A stretch of DNA of 64,000 bases, from contig NZ_AP026867.1 of the NCBI RefSeq assembly GCF_026000115.1, forward strand, positions 1,395,501 through 1,459,500, given 5' to 3'. The notes under the pieces are model-generated. The model had not been told where the DNA came from. It did no database searches and worked only from the letters and a program-made list of their open reading frames with translations. The stretch's first letter is position 1, and the number at the start of each line of letters is the position of its first letter. Positions 1 through 9,270 of this stretch are shown piece by piece. This DNA is from Aureispira anguillae. Its GTDB lineage: Bacteria; Bacteroidota; Bacteroidia; Chitinophagales; Saprospiraceae. A program made the translations under genes and the position numbers.

Positions 1-220
1 CGATTTCAATTTAGTAAATTAGGTCTATGTACAGGACAACCCAGCTTGCTGGCTCACGAGGTACGAACTAAGCGTAGCGACTTCATGAACAAAGTGAACT
101 AGTAACACCACGTAGTAGCAGCGCAGCTAAACGAAGTGAGCTAATAGCTAATATACTAGTAGCTAAAATTTTTTAGTATAAAAGATAGGACCTTTGCTTA
201 ATGATTATTTGGATTTAAGA
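1..220. other. Intergenic edge region with dispersed-repeat sequence
   Basis: No convincing gene is seen. The stretch is rich in short inverted words such as AGCTAATAGCT and ACTAGTAGCT. The complement of bases 116-131 reads TTTAGCTGCGCTGCTA and recurs with one mismatch inside the palindromic element at 9338-9353. This suggests a piece of a dispersed intergenic repeat family whose other end lies left of the window. It could be non-coding spacer or a decayed MITE-like element. Confidence 0.4.
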
Positions 221-267
221 TTAGAGCTTAGACTCCAATTGAACGGTTATTGGAGTCTAAGCTCTAA
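221..267. terminator. Perfect 19-bp hairpin downstream of the LRR gene
   Basis: Arms at 221-239 and 249-267 are perfect reverse complements (arm starts TTAGAGCTTAGACTCC) around a 9-base loop. It lies 38 bases beyond the stop of the leftward LRR gene, so it could end that transcript. There is no long U tract and the stem is longer than a normal terminator, so it may instead be a palindromic repeat unit. Confidence 0.5.
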
Positions 268-305
268 AATTTCATAGCGAAGCGATCTAAAAAATAGAAT
301 GCTTA

Positions 306-2267
306 TCAATAATCTTCTTCCATCCATATAATTGAACAATGGGGGAGTAGCGCTTCAATTTCAGTTCTTTTTTCTTTAGGAATAGGATTATCGGTGAAGT
401 TGAGATACTTTAATTGTGGAAGTTCCTGAATTGCCACAGGTAAATTAGTGAACTGGTTAGCAGCTAAGCCAATATAGTTCAGTTTGGAGAGCTTTTTAAG
501 GCTTTGGGGTAAGTTGGTAAATTGATTGGCATCCAAATGCAAAGCAGTTAGATTTGTAAGGTCTCCGATATTTTGGGGCAATGCATTCAAACGATTGTGC
601 ATGAGGTTAAGATGGGTTAAATTAGAGAGCTTTCCAATACTTTCAGGAATGGTAGTTAATTGATTTGCAATTAAGTTTAAGCTGCTTAAGTTAGAGAGCT
701 TTTTAATGAGGTCAGGAAGCGTTGTTAGTTGATTTAAACTAAGATCTAAATCGGTTAAATTCGATAACTTTTCAATGCTTTTAGGCACTGTGGTTAATTG
801 GTTGGAACTAAGACTTAACTTCGTTAGGTTGGTGAAATCTCCAATACTTTCAGGGAGCTTTGGGAGTTGGTTATAACTTAGGTCTAATTCGGTTAATTGG
901 CTCAGTTTTTTAATGCCTTTAGGCAAAGCCGTTAGCTGATTACGAGACAAACCCAAATAACGCAATTGAGAAAGTTTTGAAATGCATTCGGGCAATGTCT
1001 TAAAGTTAGCATCCAGTAAATCTAAGTGTGTTAAGTTGGTGAGCTCCCCAATACTTTCTGGGAAGGCAGTCATTGCCGTACGGTATAAATTTAAATGGGT
1101 TAGCTTGGAAAGCTTTTTAATGCTCTTGGGTAATGCTTGTAGCTTTTCATTATAGCCCAATTTTAAATGCTGTAACTTAGATAAATCCCCAATACTTTCT
1201 GGAATTTTTTGGATCGAATTATTAGACACTAGGTTTAAAAATACCAAATTAGAAAGCTGCCCAATGGTTTCGGGCAAGTGGTATAGACTGCTATAGCTCA
1301 AATCTAAAAAGGTTAGTTTGGAGAGTTGTTCTATATTTTTAGGCAGTTCATACAAGCCATTGTTGCTCAAATCTAGGTACCTTAGTTCAGAAAGTGCTGA
1401 AATACTATCGGCCACCGTTCCCAAATAATTATTATGACTCAGATCTAAATGCCTTAATTTAGAAAGCTTTCCAATATGTTCAGGGATAAGATGCAATTTA
1501 TTGTGACTCAAGTCTAAGTGTCTTAGATGCTTGCATTTTGAGAGCGCCTCAGGAATTTCTCGGATGTTATTGCCAACTAGACTTAAATAGCTCAACTTAG
1601 AAAGCTTGTTAAGTTCTTCAGGAATTGCCTTTAATTGGCAAGAATGCAATATTAGAATTTCCAATTGAGGATAATCCAAAATCTTTTTTGGAAATTCGGT
1701 CAGCACTTGATGACTTAAATCCAATGCTTTGGTTTCGGCACTTAGTTCCTCCACGTTTTCTGCCAATTGATATTTATTGCCCAAGCTATCCATCAGTAAA
1801 AAAGGCGTTGGAGCATTACCCATTGAGGAGTATTTTACTTTGGCAAAGCCCGTCTCACTATTAAAATTTTCTGCTGCCTCAAACTGACAGGGAATGACCC
1901 TATTTCCCGTTTTGTCGATATAGCCCCAATAGCCTGTTGTCTGATACTGATTTTTTTCGTAAGCCAACGCTAATTTATCGTCGTAAAAATAGATGGCATC
2001 AAGAATCTTTTGGTTTTGTTTGACGGTTGCCTCTGCTTCTGCTTTTAGCAATTCTATTTTATCAAAAACAAGATCCAATTTTTGTTTCACCTCTTTTGTT
2101 TTTGACGCATCAAAACTTATGGCAGCAAAATATTGGTTCATGGCTTCTTTATAAGCTCCTTGCTGAAAAGCTTTATCTCCTTGCTGTATGGCTTTTTGAT
2201 AATCGTTTTGGGAGAATGCAGCAAAACAGAATAGACAGAGTAAGGGCGTTAATGCAATGGAATTCAT
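306..2267 (-). CDS. Exported leucine-rich repeat protein with WG repeat
   Basis: The 653-residue product starts with a signal peptide (about residues 1-19, ending FAAFSQ). A TPR-like helical pair follows (about 20-85). A single WG-repeat-like segment (about 111-145) contains WGYIDKTGNRVIP. About twenty 23-residue leucine-rich repeats then run from about 180 to 640, many with the pattern LxxLPxxIxKLSNLTxLxL. No T9SS sorting domain is visible at the C-terminus, which ends SIIWMEEDY. LRR solenoids bind proteins; a role in adhesion or cell-surface recognition is inference. It stands alone, divergent from the next gene, with a strong hairpin beyond its stop. Confidence 0.85.
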   Translation of the reverse strand: MNSIALTPLLCLFCFAAFSQNDYQKAIQQGDKAFQQGAYKEAMNQYFAAISFDASKTKEVKQKLDLVFDKIELLKAEAEATVKQNQKILDAIYFYDDKLALAYEKNQYQTTGYWGYIDKTGNRVIPCQFEAAENFNSETGFAKVKYSSMGNAPTPFLLMDSLGNKYQLAENVEELSAETKALDLSHQVLTEFPKKILDYPQLEILILHSCQLKAIPEELNKLSKLSYLSLVGNNIREIPEALSKCKHLRHLDLSHNKLHLIPEHIGKLSKLRHLDLSHNNYLGTVADSISALSELRYLDLSNNGLYELPKNIEQLSKLTFLDLSYSSLYHLPETIGQLSNLVFLNLVSNNSIQKIPESIGDLSKLQHLKLGYNEKLQALPKSIKKLSKLTHLNLYRTAMTAFPESIGELTNLTHLDLLDANFKTLPECISKLSQLRYLGLSRNQLTALPKGIKKLSQLTELDLSYNQLPKLPESIGDFTNLTKLSLSSNQLTTVPKSIEKLSNLTDLDLSLNQLTTLPDLIKKLSNLSSLNLIANQLTTIPESIGKLSNLTHLNLMHNRLNALPQNIGDLTNLTALHLDANQFTNLPQSLKKLSKLNYIGLAANQFTNLPVAIQELPQLKYLNFTDNPIPKEKRTEIEALLPHCSIIWMEEDY

Positions 2268-2495
2268 TGGAATATGATTTAGTTAGATATTTAGGTTTAA
2301 CAAGATAAGAAAATTGTGTGTGTTAGGATGCTTTGTTTTTTATGTTTCTAGGACGGGTGGGGAGTTAATGGGTATAGCGAATCGATCAGATTATAGGAAA
2401 TTTTTTACTGCGAATTGTTAAAGTGCTCATTAACAGTAGTTAAAGTTCGTGTTTGTGTTAATTATTTTAATTATATGTCTGTTATTGATGTGTAT

Positions 2496-2510
2496 TTCTT
2501 TGTCAAAGAA
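2496..2510. promoter_or_regulatory. Short palindrome in the divergent intergenic region
   Basis: TTCTTTG-T-CAAAGAA is a perfect 7-bp inverted repeat 38 bases before the start at 2549 and between two divergent genes. It could be an operator, or overlap a -7 element (TTTCTTTG is one base off TAnnTTTG). No further support is visible. Confidence 0.25.
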
Positions 2511-2548
2511 CGAAAAAAATAATTATTTAAACTTAAAAAATAAATACG

Positions 2549-3490
2549 ATGAAATTATTACCCATTTTATATCTATTTAGTATTTTTCCTTTGTTGGCGC
2601 AAGAGAAAAAGAAGACTACCGATACCCATTCCTTTTCTAAGCTGATCTCAATTGGCGAAAATGGCTGCCGAATAAAAACCACGACTAAAGTCTTTCATAC
2701 CATGACCACGAGTAATTATTTGATTCCCTATCCCAAAGGTATCAAATTAGAGCGATTCAGTTGTGATCAATGCCGAATTGATAGTTTTAGGGCTGAGTTT
2801 AATGCCGTTAAATTATATGGAAAAAGAGTGGAATTTGATGTTGTAAACGACTGCAAGTATAATTTTAAAATTTCAAGCGACAGCATCTATACCATCTCAA
2901 ATATTGCGCATCTCGACTATAGTATTTTTGAAGAAGTAAAAGAGATAAAAGGTTATGGGGGCACCCCTCCACTTACGCATTTTTACATGAGTTTTAAGAT
3001 TCCCAAGTCGTTTAAATTTGTCTCTCTCAAAGATAATTTGCCCCATACGGATTTTAAATTTAAGTCACTCATCAATAAAAATGAAGTTGAAATAGAATCC
3101 AATCTGCCCGTTAAGGATTTTACCTTTGAAATAAAATATGTGAAGCAAAACCCTAACCTTAAAACGGTCATAGATTCCTTGGATATTTATGGAGATGTGA
3201 TCTTGAAAATCTACGATGCCAGTAGAGAAGATGGCGACATTATTAATGTATTCATCGATCATAAAATCGTACTGGAACAATTTAAAGCACGGAATAAGCC
3301 TGTAAAAATTCCTATTGAAGCCAATGCTACTTCCACCATTAGAATTGAAAATGTGGACGAAGGCAAATTCCCACCCAATACGGTAGTCGTAGAAATCCTT
3401 GAGAAAAATGGACGAAAAAAACTCCAAAAAATTAATGTTAGAACCAAAAAGGATCAAGATTATCAGCTGTTGCTAATTCCCAAAAACTAG
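2549..3490 (+). CDS. Exported protein of unknown function
   Basis: The 313-residue product has a signal peptide (MKLLPILYLFSIFPLLAQ). The mature part looks mostly beta-stranded, with alternating hydrophobic and charged residues. It has three cysteines at about 60-80 (including CDQC) and another near 100, which could form disulfides. The last 100 residues (from about VIDSLDIYGDVILKIYD) resemble an immunoglobulin-like or CUB-like beta domain, as found at the end of many Bacteroidota exported proteins, but I do not recognise a named family. ATG is preceded by an AT-rich leader without a Shine-Dalgarno site, usual in this phylum. A hairpin follows 55 bases after the stop. Confidence 0.75.
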   Translation: MKLLPILYLFSIFPLLAQEKKKTTDTHSFSKLISIGENGCRIKTTTKVFHTMTTSNYLIPYPKGIKLERFSCDQCRIDSFRAEFNAVKLYGKRVEFDVVNDCKYNFKISSDSIYTISNIAHLDYSIFEEVKEIKGYGGTPPLTHFYMSFKIPKSFKFVSLKDNLPHTDFKFKSLINKNEVEIESNLPVKDFTFEIKYVKQNPNLKTVIDSLDIYGDVILKIYDASREDGDIINVFIDHKIVLEQFKARNKPVKIPIEANATSTIRIENVDEGKFPPNTVVVEILEKNGRKKLQKINVRTKKDQDYQLLLIPKN

Positions 3491-3545
3491 CTGCTTCATG
3501 CGTTGCCAATTCCTCTAAATATTTGCTGCATCTTTCCTGAAAAAA

Positions 3546-3584
3546 AGCTATTGCCAATCGGTGGATATACCTTTGGCAATAGCT
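3546..3584 (-). terminator. 12-bp hairpin with A-tract on the left
   Basis: AGCTATTGCCAA pairs perfectly with TTGGCAATAGCT across a 15-base loop. The run of A immediately to the left becomes a U tract only for leftward transcription, although both neighbouring genes point right. The same stem and almost the same loop occur at 5737-5773. Confidence 0.6.
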
Positions 3585-3744
3585 GAGTTAGGTTGAGTAT
3601 TATTGGATAATTCTATTTTAAATAGAAAACTTTTATTTGTTTGTGTCTTGTAATCAATTAATAAGGCTTGAATATTGCATTTAAAATAAAAATGATTATT
3701 TTAAATATAAGAAGTAGTCTGTTTCTATAAATATCTAAAATAAG

Positions 3745-5466
3745 ATGGAAAATCAAGCCCCCAACAAAAAGCCTGACCAAGAACCCCAAATTTTGACCAT
3801 AGCAGATAAAATAGATCGTTCGACACCCAATGCACAAGCGTTAAAGTATATGGCACTAGGAGCTTTACTCCCTGTGATGGGCTATTTTGTAGCTTCTCTA
3901 GAAATAGCTTATTATGTGATTGGTTTTTTATTTGCCTTGGCAGTAGTCTTTTATGCAGGAGTTGTATGGGGGAAAAACTTGTTTAATAAGACGCTTAATA
4001 ATGCACAAAACAACTGGGAAGAGGATCTAAAAACAACTCAAAAAACGTCTAAAAAACTAGTCACTCAATTATTAGAGTTGCGAAAAAATCCTCCTAAAGA
4101 TGCCCAAACAGTAGTGAATGAGGTAACTGAAACGTTACAACCCTTTAGTCCTATTATAAAAAAGGGCTTATTATTAGGAGCTGCTTTTGTGACTAGAATC
4201 TGGGCCTTTAGTTCTTTAATGGGAGTATTGGCTTTTGCGGTAAGTTTAGCTGTTTGTGTGGCTACTTTTATGCAGGTGCAGTTATTGGATAAGCAAAATG
4301 CTAAACTAGATACCCAGAATGATTTATTAAAGGAACAAGATTCCCTTTTGGTGGAGCAGAATCATTTATTTAAGGATCAAAATACCAAAGTAGAACGCCA
4401 AATTAGCTTGATGAGTGATCAAAATGCTTCCATCCAAAAACAATTATTGCAAATAGACGATCAAAATAGACTCATAGCCCAACAAATCCAACAAGGCTAT
4501 ACCCAAAATCAATTGGTTCGCCAACAAAATAAAAAGATAGATGCCCAAACAGGTTTAATACAACACCAAAATCAACGCCTTGACCAACAAACGTACTTAC
4601 AAGAAGCAGATAGGCGTAGTTCATTGGTCTTTTTGTTTAGCAATATTATGGATGCTATTGATAAGGAGCTAAAAGATGATTATGGAAAGGATTCTATACG
4701 TAATTTATCTCCTCAATTGATTGGGAGAATTGTTGCTTTAAGCACTAGATTAAAACCCTACAACTATTTGAGTGGAGATACGCTTATTAAAAAGCCTTTA
4801 AGTCCTGAACGTGGACAACTATTGGTGAACTTAGTAGAGAGCCAATTGGATAGTGTTTCCTATAAGTTAATTTTTGAGAAAGCTAGATTTAATAATGCAG
4901 ATTTATCTGGATCAAATTTGAAAGGAGCATATTTGGTAGGAGCAGATATGAGAGGAGCGGATTTGTCAGAGGTCAATTTAATAGGAGCAGATATGAAAGG
5001 AGCAGATTTGTCAGAGGTCAATTTAATAGGAGCAGATATGAAAGGAGCAGATTTGCCAAAGGTTAATTTAATAGGAGCAGATATGAAAGGAGCAGATTTG
5101 CCAAAGGTTAATTTGATAGGAGCAGATTTAATAGGAGTAGATTTAATAGGAGCTAATTTAATGGAAGGAAATTTAATAGGGGTAGATTTGAGAGGAGCCA
5201 ATTTAATAGGAGCCAATTTAATAGGCGCAGATTTATCAGAGGCTAATTTGAAAAGCACAAATTTGTCAGAGACCAATTTGATATTAGCCAATTTGAGTGA
5301 TACCAAAATCCCAGATACCTTACTTTTCACAAGACTAGCTAAACAAAAAGTAAAAGGTATTCAAGGGTTAGAAAAATACTATTTTATAGATTCCACTCCC
5401 CAATATTACAGTTGGGATAAAGAAAAAAAATATCCCTACTACCTAATCAAAAGCAAGGAAAACTAA
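3745..5466 (+). CDS. Membrane-anchored pentapeptide-repeat protein with coiled coil
   Basis: The 573-residue product has two adjacent transmembrane segments at about 33-80 and a third at about 145-178 (SLMGVLAFAVSLAVCVATFM). A long Gln/Asn-rich coiled coil follows (about 180-290), with repeated DQN and EQN steps. After a helical linker comes a pentapeptide-repeat helix (about 380-500) of the A(D/N)LxG type, for example GADLSEVNLIGADMKGADL. The C-terminus is Tyr/Lys-rich. Pentapeptide repeats form right-handed quadrilateral beta helices; here the repeat is probably held by the coiled coil away from the inner membrane. Function unknown. The hydrophobic segments lack a cleavable signal, so this is probably an inner-membrane protein. 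Confidence 0.85.
   Translation: MENQAPNKKPDQEPQILTIADKIDRSTPNAQALKYMALGALLPVMGYFVASLEIAYYVIGFLFALAVVFYAGVVWGKNLFNKTLNNAQNNWEEDLKTTQKTSKKLVTQLLELRKNPPKDAQTVVNEVTETLQPFSPIIKKGLLLGAAFVTRIWAFSSLMGVLAFAVSLAVCVATFMQVQLLDKQNAKLDTQNDLLKEQDSLLVEQNHLFKDQNTKVERQISLMSDQNASIQKQLLQIDDQNRLIAQQIQQGYTQNQLVRQQNKKIDAQTGLIQHQNQRLDQQTYLQEADRRSSLVFLFSNIMDAIDKELKDDYGKDSIRNLSPQLIGRIVALSTRLKPYNYLSGDTLIKKPLSPERGQLLVNLVESQLDSVSYKLIFEKARFNNADLSGSNLKGAYLVGADMRGADLSEVNLIGADMKGADLSEVNLIGADMKGADLPKVNLIGADMKGADLPKVNLIGADLIGVDLIGANLMEGNLIGVDLRGANLIGANLIGADLSEANLKSTNLSETNLILANLSDTKIPDTLLFTRLAKQKVKGIQGLEKYYFIDSTPQYYSWDKEKKYPYYLIKSKEN
4939..5118 (+). repeat. Four tandem 45-bp repeats inside the pentapeptide gene
   Basis: GGAGCAGATATG recurs at 4939, 4984, 5029 and 5074, exactly 45 bases apart; the next unit begins GGAGCAGATTTA at 5119. 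Each unit encodes 15 residues, three pentapeptides (GADMKGADLSEVNLI-like). Near identity at the DNA level suggests recent slippage or recombination, so copy number may vary between strains. Confidence 0.85.
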
Positions 5467-5736
5467 ACTACTTATGCCGCCGAACCCTCAAACCATTAAC
5501 CTCTTCCCCAATAGAGATCTTCATCAATCTCAATAGTTTTGCTTTTTCTTACTATAGTAAGTGCTTCTTTTTGGATGTGCTCAACCAATATATAAGGAGG
5601 GTTAGTGCTTTTGTTTATTTTTTTTATGTTTATTAAGTTGATTTGCAGGTGTTTGTGAAAAAAAAAATATTTTAACATCTTAAATGCTTGCAAACCAATC
5701 TGATAAAATTCTTACCGAACTAATGTCAAAAAAAAA
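5467..5736. other. Intergenic region with a doubtful 65-codon leftward frame
   Basis: Between two convergent genes. A leftward frame (5693 to 5496) encodes a 65-residue peptide whose end, KSKTIEIDEDLYWGRG, reads like real protein, but its start is AT-rich (KYFFFHKH) and no family is recognised. It could be the remnant of a decayed gene or chance. Nothing else is visible before the terminator. Confidence 0.3.
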
Positions 5737-5773
5737 GCTATTGCCAATCGGTGGATACACCATTAGCAATAGC
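5737..5773 (-). terminator. Rho-independent terminator of the BNR gene
   Basis: GCTATTGCCAAT pairs with ATTAGCAATAGC with one mismatch. The nine A just left of the stem give a U tract for leftward transcription, so this is a good intrinsic terminator 30 bases after the stop of the large leftward gene. Stem and loop match the hairpin at 3546-3584. Confidence 0.8.
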
Positions 5774-5802
5774 CCAATTAATTAGAGAACGATTAAACAA
5801 TC

Positions 5803-8800
5803 TTACTCCATTTTCCAATCAGGAATTTGGATGCGTCCAGGCGTATAAGGACCACCCAAGTCGTTCAATTGTTTTTCCAGTTGATTAATTTCATCTTTCA
5901 CCCCATTGAGTTTAGCGAGAAACTGTTCAAACATTTTGCCCACCAATGTATAATTTTTGAGTGCAGTTTTGGAAGGCGCAGAAGTCGCATCCCACATATT
6001 CCAGATGGGGCTTTCCATGCGCTCAAACAAGCCAGGTTCCGCTTCGAATTCACGTTTGCTCAAGCTACCATCACCATACAATTCAACCCCTAAAGCTTTC
6101 AGTTGAAGGCGTAATTTTTCGGCAGTTTCCAAAAGTTTTAGATCCGCATTTGGCGTAAGCAAAATACCCTTTTGCAAATGAGCAACACGATTGTTCATGG
6201 CCGAATAAACAGAACCTACGCCACGACCAGCACGGCGCATTTTAGCCAATTTAACCTCAAAAGCAGTTAAAGCCGCCTTGTCCTCTGCGCTAAGCGTAGC
6301 ATTGTTCAGCGATTTGATCTTAAAAGGCACCTTTTCTGTTAGGATCGTTACCTTTCCTGCCACGACCTTTGCCAATTGAGCAAAGTATTCGCCAGGAGCC
6401 GCCAAAGCACCCGTAGGAGCCGAGCCATAACGCCCAGGTTTGCGTTCTTTTAGTTGTACTGGAATCAACGATTCATAGCGAAAATCCCAAACCAAGCGAT
6501 TCATACCCTTTCTAGGCGTTGTTTTGATTCTACGAACAACCTCACCCGCTTTGTTGGTAATGGTCATAATGGCATAAGGCTTTTGTTCCCAATCTTCTTG
6601 GTGCAAGGCATCCAAAGTAGGATAAGGAATATCCTTTTTCTCCTTGGTCAATTTAGCCTCCAATTTGTAACGAGCATCCTTGCTGGTCATCATTGTGGTA
6701 TCGCTAAACAAATAGCTAAAGACCGCACCAACAGGAGGGTTGGGAGCTGCATAATAGGATTCTCCTTGCGAAGCAATTCCTCTCAAACCCAAAGGCGCAC
6801 GCTCAATAAAAATCCAAGCATCCTTGATGGGATAAAGTACCGCCAATTCCTTTTTGTCTTCGTCCTTATAATTGCGCAGTGGCGAATAATCGTCCAATAC
6901 ATAAAAACCACGACCAAAAGAAGCCAGTACTAAATCGTTTTCACGCTTTTGGATCTCAACGTCACGAATGGCAATGGTTGGAATGCCACCTTTGAGTTGG
7001 TGCCAGTTGACCCCACCATTTTTACTAAAGAAAATACCAAATTCAGTTCCTGCAAACAAGAGATTTTTATCAACATGATCCTCTGCAATATCGTAAACGC
7101 TACCACGAGCAGGTAAATCACCATGTACAGCCGTCCAAGTAGCTCCCTTGTCGATACTTTTGTAAATATAAGGCTTAAAATCGCCATTTTTGTGGTTGTT
7201 AAAAACCGCATAAACGGTATGCTTGTCGTGCTGAGACGTAACCAAAGCATTGACATAAGTATTGGCAGGAACACCAGTAACAGCGGCAATTTTAGTCCAA
7301 GTTTTGGCATCTTCCGAAACCTGAATAAGCCCATCATCGGTACCAATATAAAGCAAGTTTTCTTGCAAAGGCGATTCATCTAAGGCTACAATATTACCAT
7401 AGATAGAAGTACTTTTATTTTTCATAACCGCATCCGCCGACCAAACACGATCCATTACTTTTAGCGTATTGCGATCAATTTGTTGGGTCAAATCTTCTGA
7501 AATTACTTCCCAGTCGTCCCCACGAGTTTCGCTTTTGAATACCTTATTAGCGGCAAAATACAAACGTTTAGGATTGTGTGGGCTAATTAACAACGGAGCA
7601 TCCCAGTTCCAACGGTAAGCTGATTCTCCTTCCTCAGGTCTTGGTTTGATACCAACACGTTCACCACTTTTTTTGTCATAACGCACCAACCAACCATACT
7701 GTGCTTGGGCATAAACAATATCAGGATTGGTCGGATCAATTTGTGATTCGAATCCATCACCACCATTGGTAATGTACCAATCTGAATTGACAATCCCTGC
7801 TGAATTGGTCGTTCTACTTGGTCCCCCCATAGAGTTATTGTCTTGGGTTCCACCATAAATATTATAAAAAGGTTTGGCGTTATCAACCGCTACTTTGTAA
7901 AACTGCGTAACGGGTAAATTAGCTTTGAACTGCCAATCTGTAGCGTGGTTCCAAGTCTCATAGATACCACCGTCACAACCTACAATCCAATGGTCGGTAT
8001 TGGTTGGATCAACCCACATACAATGATTGTCAACATGTTTGTGTTTTTCACCAGTTCTTTTAAAGGTTTTTCCACCATCAATAGAATGATGAAACCAAGT
8101 ATTCATAGAATACACCTTGTTGACATCGTACAAATCGCAGTAAATTTCCTGATAATAATTTCCAGAAGTACTATAACTACTTCTTTTGGTCCAACTAGCG
8201 CCTCTATCGGTTGAACGATAGGTTCCTTTTTTGCCTTTGGATGCTTCGACGATAGCATAAACATAATCGGGATTGGCAGGAGAAATGGCTAGACCAATTC
8301 TACCCAAAAAATCACCACTAGGCAAGCCCCCAGCCAGTTTTTTCCACGTTTTTCCCCCATCTTCTGATTTGTGAATCCCAGAACCAGGACCACCTCCCAA
8401 ATAGGTGAAAACATGGCGGCGGCGTTGATGAGAAACCGCATAAAGTACATTAGGATCACGAGGGTCTAGATGTACTTCACTGACACCAGTATGTTTGTCA
8501 ATTTCCAAAATGGCTTTCCATGTTTTTCCGCCATCTTCTGTTTTGTACAAGCCCCGTTCGCCACCAGCACTCCAAAGTGGGCCATAAGCCGCTACATAAA
8601 CGATGTTAGGGTTGGTCGGATGTACTCGGATCATACCAATATGTTCACTCTTTTTAAGGCCCATATTTTTCCAAGATTTTCCACCATCTTCCGATTTGTA
8701 AACACCATCACCATAGGCTACTGAGCGTTGGTTGTTGTTCTCGCCCGTTCCTACCCAAACGATGTTTTCATTGCTAGGAGCAATGGTAACGCAGCCAATG

Positions 8801-9102
8801 GAATAAGAGCCATAATTTTCAAAAATAGGCTTATAAGTGGTTCCTGCATTGGTGGTTTTCCAAACATTGCCTGAGGCTACGGCAATATAGTACTCCGATG
8901 TTTTTTTAGGATTAACAGCAATATCTGCAATCCTTCCAGAGGTAAATGCAGGACCAATGCATCTAAATTTAAGCGCATTAAAATTCTGTCCTGCTTTTTT
9001 TTGCTCTGTTTTGTTCTTGTCCTTTTTGCCTTTTTTACCTTTTTGTGCAAAAAATAGACTTGGCATTGCCGAGATGGCAAGCAGTAAAAATAGTTTTTTC
9101 AT
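5803..9102 (-). CDS. Exported Asp-box (BNR/sortilin-like) beta-propeller protein
   Basis: The preferred start gives MKKLFLLLAISAMPSLFFAQ, a clean signal peptide; an upstream in-frame ATG would add ten residues. The product is about 1099 residues. A Lys-rich linker (KGKKGKKDKNK) leads into a propeller region with at least seven Asp-boxes of the SxDxGxxW type, such as KSEDGGKSW, KTEDGGKTW, KSIDKGATW and HSIDGGKTF. The last 350 residues carry a FlgD-like segment (VVRRIKTTPRKGMNRLVWDF) and a helical tail, with no T9SS domain. Proteins of this build are common in Bacteroidota and annotated as glycosyl hydrolase or VPS10-like; the substrate is unknown. It is monocistronic, with its own terminator. 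Confidence 0.88.
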   Translation of the reverse strand: MKKLFLLLAISAMPSLFFAQKGKKGKKDKNKTEQKKAGQNFNALKFRCIGPAFTSGRIADIAVNPKKTSEYYIAVASGNVWKTTNAGTTYKPIFENYGSYSIGCVTIAPSNENIVWVGTGENNNQRSVAYGDGVYKSEDGGKSWKNMGLKKSEHIGMIRVHPTNPNIVYVAAYGPLWSAGGERGLYKTEDGGKTWKAILEIDKHTGVSEVHLDPRDPNVLYAVSHQRRRHVFTYLGGGPGSGIHKSEDGGKTWKKLAGGLPSGDFLGRIGLAISPANPDYVYAIVEASKGKKGTYRSTDRGASWTKRSSYSTSGNYYQEIYCDLYDVNKVYSMNTWFHHSIDGGKTFKRTGEKHKHVDNHCMWVDPTNTDHWIVGCDGGIYETWNHATDWQFKANLPVTQFYKVAVDNAKPFYNIYGGTQDNNSMGGPSRTTNSAGIVNSDWYITNGGDGFESQIDPTNPDIVYAQAQYGWLVRYDKKSGERVGIKPRPEEGESAYRWNWDAPLLISPHNPKRLYFAANKVFKSETRGDDWEVISEDLTQQIDRNTLKVMDRVWSADAVMKNKSTSIYGNIVALDESPLQENLLYIGTDDGLIQVSEDAKTWTKIAAVTGVPANTYVNALVTSQHDKHTVYAVFNNHKNGDFKPYIYKSIDKGATWTAVHGDLPARGSVYDIAEDHVDKNLLFAGTEFGIFFSKNGGVNWHQLKGGIPTIAIRDVEIQKRENDLVLASFGRGFYVLDDYSPLRNYKDEDKKELAVLYPIKDAWIFIERAPLGLRGIASQGESYYAAPNPPVGAVFSYLFSDTTMMTSKDARYKLEAKLTKEKKDIPYPTLDALHQEDWEQKPYAIMTITNKAGEVVRRIKTTPRKGMNRLVWDFRYESLIPVQLKERKPGRYGSAPTGALAAPGEYFAQLAKVVAGKVTILTEKVPFKIKSLNNATLSAEDKAALTAFEVKLAKMRRAGRGVGSVYSAMNNRVAHLQKGILLTPNADLKLLETAEKLRLQLKALGVELYGDGSLSKREFEAEPGLFERMESPIWNMWDATSAPSKTALKNYTLVGKMFEQFLAKLNGVKDEINQLEKQLNDLGGPYTPGRIQIPDWKME

Positions 9103-9270
9103 TAGGTGTATAATTGTAATTAGTATAAACAATTCTTAGTATCTAAAAGTATGAAGATATTTTCATTTAATTGTTTTTTTTTGTTGAATCGCTATTTTTT
9201 TTCGATGAGGGTGTTTTTTTTATGCCAACAATAAACATTATCGTACATTAGAAATAAAAAAATAAGATTC

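Noticed and set aside
4860-5330. Leftward 156-codon frame with regular KLAPIKSAPIK repeats
   Set aside because: It is the antisense shadow of the pentapeptide repeats; its regularity comes from the 45-bp DNA repeats.
5496-5693. Leftward 65-codon frame between convergent genes
   Set aside because: AT-rich start, no family resemblance, no start context. Kept only as part of the gap description.
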